DNA of 8,010 bases from positions 1 to 8,010 of the forward strand of contig JAKPMW010000278.1 of assembly GCA_029548715.1 (NCBI GenBank), given 5' to 3'. The number at the start of each line of letters is the position of its first letter. Position 1 is the stretch's first letter. The position numbers were made by a program, and so were the translations under genes. Below, one piece after another: positions 6,027-8,010 of the stretch. Source of the DNA: Spirochaetota bacterium. Its GTDB lineage: Bacteria; Spirochaetota; JAGLSM01; JAKPMW01. The notes below the pieces were generated by a model. The model was given only the letters and a program-made list of their open reading frames with translations. It was not told the DNA's origin and did not search any database.

Positions 6027-7504
6027 CCTGAATACAGGCTGAAGTCCAGTTCGGCCTTCTTTTTTTCGATCATCGAATTCCAGAGGATCTTGCGCTGCGA
6101 AAGCTGCGGACTCTTGCGCGCCTTTTCGGCCAAAAGCTCAAGCGAATTGGCGTTGCCCCTGAAGTAATCGTATACCCGTAATTCCTGCGGGGTAAAAATC
6201 ATGGCCTTTTTTTGTTCGATCTCACGCTCAAGCTCGGGCTCGTAATGGGTCAAGACCATCTTGTAGCGCTCGTTGATTTCCTGACCGTATTCGAGCACAA
6301 TCGGCTCAAACTCGGGGACCTGCTGAAGAATCCCGATCAACTCGTCAAACTTGATTATGCCGGTAATGTAGTCATCCTGGATACTGAAGCTGTTTTGAAT
6401 GATGGTGATCTTGCGATGCAAAAGATCATTGGAAATAGCCAGGGTTGTATAGCCGGGCATCGCCACTTCCATGCGCAGCGGGGGCATGGTATTGATCACT
6501 GCATCCATTGTCGAAAGACAGTCAAGCATCACACGGTCTTTCCAGAGGTTTTGCCGCAGGGATGAGAGCATGTCAAGAAACACCTTCTGGTACTTGAGCT
6601 TTTTTTTGTCATCGGCCCTGAAGAGGACTTCCATATTGGCAATGCTCATCCCCTTGAACTCGATGCTCCCACAATCAAAAAACTCAATGTACTTCATGAA
6701 GTCCTGCAGCCTGTTTTCCTTTTCCAGATAGGTGTGGACCGTTTTGGCGATGATGATCTTGGTGTGTTTTGGGGCAAGCTTGTTTGCCCGCGTTTGCAGC
6801 CGGGCTGCCGTGTTGAGCAGAAAGCCCGAGATCTCGCCCTTGCGGGTAATGATCATCGGTGAATTGGTATTGCCACCGGAGATACCTGCAGAAATGTTAA
6901 ACGCGGGCAGGATCCTGTTGAACTTGTCAGAAGGGTCAGCGTTAACGCTTTCCTTGAAAAAATTTTCCCTGGCAAAGATCTGGATGATCTCAAAGGTGGC
7001 CTTGAGAATATCGCTGGCCCGTCCCCCGACGAGGACGATCTCGTCACCGCGTTCGCGGTTTCCGATGCATCCGTTGTTTTTGGCAACATCCCTGATGGTC
7101 GTGTTGAGAAAATTGTCCAGTTCGTGAAGCTGCGAAAGATTGTTTTTGGACTGGCGGCAGAATGCCGTATACCCGTGGATGTCAAGCATCGAGATAAAGA
7201 CGTTGGAAATGGTCATGCTGCGCTTGAGATCACCCGCAAATTTGTACGAAGGGTGGGGCAGGACCAGTTCGTGCCAGAGGACGGTGTACTCACGGACATT
7301 TAGGTCCGAAAACACCCCCCAATTGAGGGTCTTGATCAGAAAAAACGCCTTTTGCATCATGGTTTCGCGCTGCTGGGGATCAAGCGGGATCCCCTTGGTC
7401 TGATCGACAACCTGGGATATCTGGGTGATTTCGCGGGCGATGATCCGGTCATAGAGGGCAACAAGGACCTTCTCCAGTGAAATTCTGCTCTGGGGAACCG
7501 CCAT
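6017..7504 (-). CDS. Soluble class III adenylate/guanylate cyclase-domain protein
   Basis: This 495-residue protein has no signal peptide or membrane helix. Residues 1-95 are mostly helical and unassigned. Residues about 98-297 form a class III nucleotidyl cyclase homology domain. The first metal aspartate is D108 (SMLDIHGYTAF), the second is D154 (RERGDEIVL), and the transition-state pair is N231/R235 in NTAARLQ. Expected activity is conversion of ATP or GTP to the cyclic nucleotide plus pyrophosphate. By my alignment to mammalian IIC, the purine-contact positions are R150 (usually Lys in adenylate, Glu in guanylate cyclases) and E224 (usually Asp or Thr in adenylate, Cys in guanylate cyclases), so the substrate cannot be assigned. 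Residues about 300-495 form a helix-rich C-terminal region that I do not recognise. GAGAGG (over 7510-7515) lies 5 bases before the ATG. The gene is divergent from trpR and convergent with htpG. Confidence 0.85.
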   Translation of the reverse strand: MAVPQSRISLEKVLVALYDRIIAREITQISQVVDQTKGIPLDPQQRETMMQKAFFLIKTLNWGVFSDLNVREYTVLWHELVLPHPSYKFAGDLKRSMTISNVFISMLDIHGYTAFCRQSKNNLSQLHELDNFLNTTIRDVAKNNGCIGNRERGDEIVLVGGRASDILKATFEIIQIFARENFFKESVNADPSDKFNRILPAFNISAGISGGNTNSPMIITRKGEISGFLLNTAARLQTRANKLAPKHTKIIIAKTVHTYLEKENRLQDFMKYIEFFDCGSIEFKGMSIANMEVLFRADDKKKLKYQKVFLDMLSSLRQNLWKDRVMLDCLSTMDAVINTMPPLRMEVAMPGYTTLAISNDLLHRKITIIQNSFSIQDDYITGIIKFDELIGILQQVPEFEPIVLEYGQEINERYKMVLTHYEPELEREIEQKKAMIFTPQELRVYDYFRGNANSLELLAEKARKSPQLSQRKILWNSMIEKKKAELDFSLYSGKK

Positions 7505-7540
7505 TTCAGCCTCTCTGACAGGTATTCAATCCGTCTGGAG

Positions 7541-7569
7541 AGTATAGGGCAGGCGAGCGAGTTTGTCGA
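7541..7569 (-). promoter_or_regulatory. Sigma70-type promoter of the cyclase gene
   Basis: On the minus strand, TCGACA (over 7564-7569) and TATACT (over 7541-7546) each match 5 of 6 consensus positions, with the optimal 17-base spacing. Initiation near 7534 gives a leader of about 30 bases containing the Shine-Dalgarno. This is the best promoter match in the window and implies substantial basal expression. Confidence 0.75.
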
Positions 7570-7599
7570 ATGAAAAAAATCCCGGAGAGTGCCCTTCTG

Positions 7600-7614
7600 T
7601 GGTACTATAGTTAA
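7600..7614 (+). promoter_or_regulatory. Candidate trpR -10 region with overlapping Trp-operator-like sequence
   Basis: TGG followed by TACTAT (7600-7608) reads as an extended -10 element; no good -35 is visible 16-18 bases upstream. The same bases contain the 8-bp palindrome ACTATAGT (7604-7611) within GTACTATAGTTAA (7602-7614). This resembles the E. coli trp operator half GTACTAGTTAA, but with two additional bases in the centre. Autorepression by TrpR, as in E. coli, is a reasonable inference but is not shown. Confidence 0.35.
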
Positions 7615-7648
7615 TGGATACAGGAAGACGCGGAGCGTACACGACAGC

Positions 7649-7948
7649 ATGCGTGAGATAGCACAGATTCTGGCGGCACTTGATGCCGGGGAGATCGAGT
7701 CCTTTCTTGGTCAGCTCCTGACTGATACCGAGCAGGAGATGATCCGGCGGCGCTGGGAACTGGTGCGCCTTCTCCATGCCGGGGTTCCCCAGCGGGATAT
7801 TGCAGCAAAGCTCTCGATGAGTCTCTGCAAGGTCACCCGGGGAGCCAGGGAACTCAAGCGGCCGGACTCGCTTTTTCGCAAGATTCTCGAACAGGACTGC
7901 AGGGCAGAGGCAGAAAACACACGATCCGAAGATGGAGTGCAAGCGTGA
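7649..7948 (+). CDS. trpR: Trp operon repressor family protein (TrpR)
   Basis: This small all-helical DNA-binding protein (99 aa; E. coli TrpR is 108) is expected to act as a dimer that binds trp operators when loaded with L-tryptophan. The core is diagnostic: LTDTEQEMIRRRWELV (24-39), then the helix-turn-helix QRDIAAKLSMSLCKVTRGARELK (48-70), matching E. coli SQRELKNEL...ATITRGSNSLK. Positions equivalent to the Trp-binding Thr44, Arg54, Arg84 and Gly85 are present as T25, R35, R64 and G65. The Ser88 position is Glu (E68). The TRG-xxxLK recognition helix favours true TrpR over the YerC/YecD paralogues. The start at ATG 7649 fits the family length; the frame is open to 7589, but the extra 20 residues are not family-like. 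The Shine-Dalgarno (GGAG 7632-7635) is 13 bases away, so translation may be weak. It overlaps the next gene by 4 bases. Confidence 0.88.
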   Translation: MREIAQILAALDAGEIESFLGQLLTDTEQEMIRRRWELVRLLHAGVPQRDIAAKLSMSLCKVTRGARELKRPDSLFRKILEQDCRAEAENTRSEDGVQA

Positions 7949-8010
7949 AGGCAGCCATCATCAACGATGAAGACCGAATTGACAAAATCCTGCACAGGGT
8001 CAAATCCGAG
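7945..8010 (+). CDS. 5' end of an unidentified gene coupled to trpR (partial, runs off right edge)
   Basis: A GTG at 7945 overlaps the trpR TGA in a GTGA arrangement, and GGAG (7934-7937) is 7 bases upstream, an excellent ribosome binding site. Twenty-two codons run open to the window end, beginning MKAAIINDEDRIDKIL and then HRVKSE. This is too short to identify. Coupling to trpR makes a tryptophan or aromatic-acid metabolism or transport gene plausible, but that is context only. An ATG at 7967 in another frame also stays open but lacks a comparable ribosome binding site. Confidence 0.6.
   Translation, partial: MKAAIINDEDRIDKILHRVKSE

Noticed and set aside
7614..7661. 15-codon ORF overlapping the trpR start, considered as an attenuation leader
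   Set aside because: It contains no tryptophan codons and there is no terminator/antiterminator pair.

Overview
The window looks like chromosomal DNA from a Gram-negative-type bacterium, most likely a spirochaete. That assignment is an inference. It rests on a UPF0164/PorV-like outer-membrane protein (a family prominent in Treponema), a TrpR-type repressor, and a soluble class III nucleotidyl cyclase next to htpG. Coding DNA is moderately GC-rich, while the htpG upstream region is strikingly AT-rich. I see no insertion sequence, phage gene, CRISPR array, tRNA or rRNA.

Layout, left to right. (1) On the minus strand, running off the left edge, is the first 74 codons of a membrane sensor with a nitrate/nitrite-sensing (NIT)-like signature. 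(2) A 277-bp divergent spacer carries small perfect hairpins and a plausible promoter reading right. (3) On the plus strand is a two-gene unit: the fused NAD(P)H-hydrate epimerase/dehydratase (nnrE-nnrD type), followed 3 bp later by an unrecognised single-pass membrane protein. (4) Converging on that unit with a 10-bp gap is a minus-strand gene for a secreted UPF0164/PorV-like beta-barrel protein. (5) A 453-bp AT-rich spacer contains the htpG promoter, with a small inverted repeat over its -35 box. (6) htpG (Hsp90) lies on the plus strand. (7) A strong intrinsic terminator sits between htpG and the convergent cyclase gene; its T-tract encodes the end of the cyclase. (8) On the minus strand is a 495-residue soluble class III adenylate/guanylate cyclase-type protein with intact metal and transition-state residues but unusual purine-contact residues and an unassigned C-terminal half. 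It has a very good sigma70-type promoter. (9) Divergent from it is trpR, with a possible self-operator. (10) A 4-bp GTGA overlap leads into a further gene cut by the right edge.

How the genes relate. The window is mostly housekeeping functions: metabolite repair, protein folding and tryptophan regulation. Two signalling proteins (NIT sensor and nucleotide cyclase) and two envelope proteins are interspersed. Transcription units are short and alternate in strand. The least explained parts are the cyclase's substrate specificity and C-terminal domain, the membrane protein coupled to nnrD, and the gene translationally coupled to trpR. I found no convincing new multi-gene defence or mobile system.
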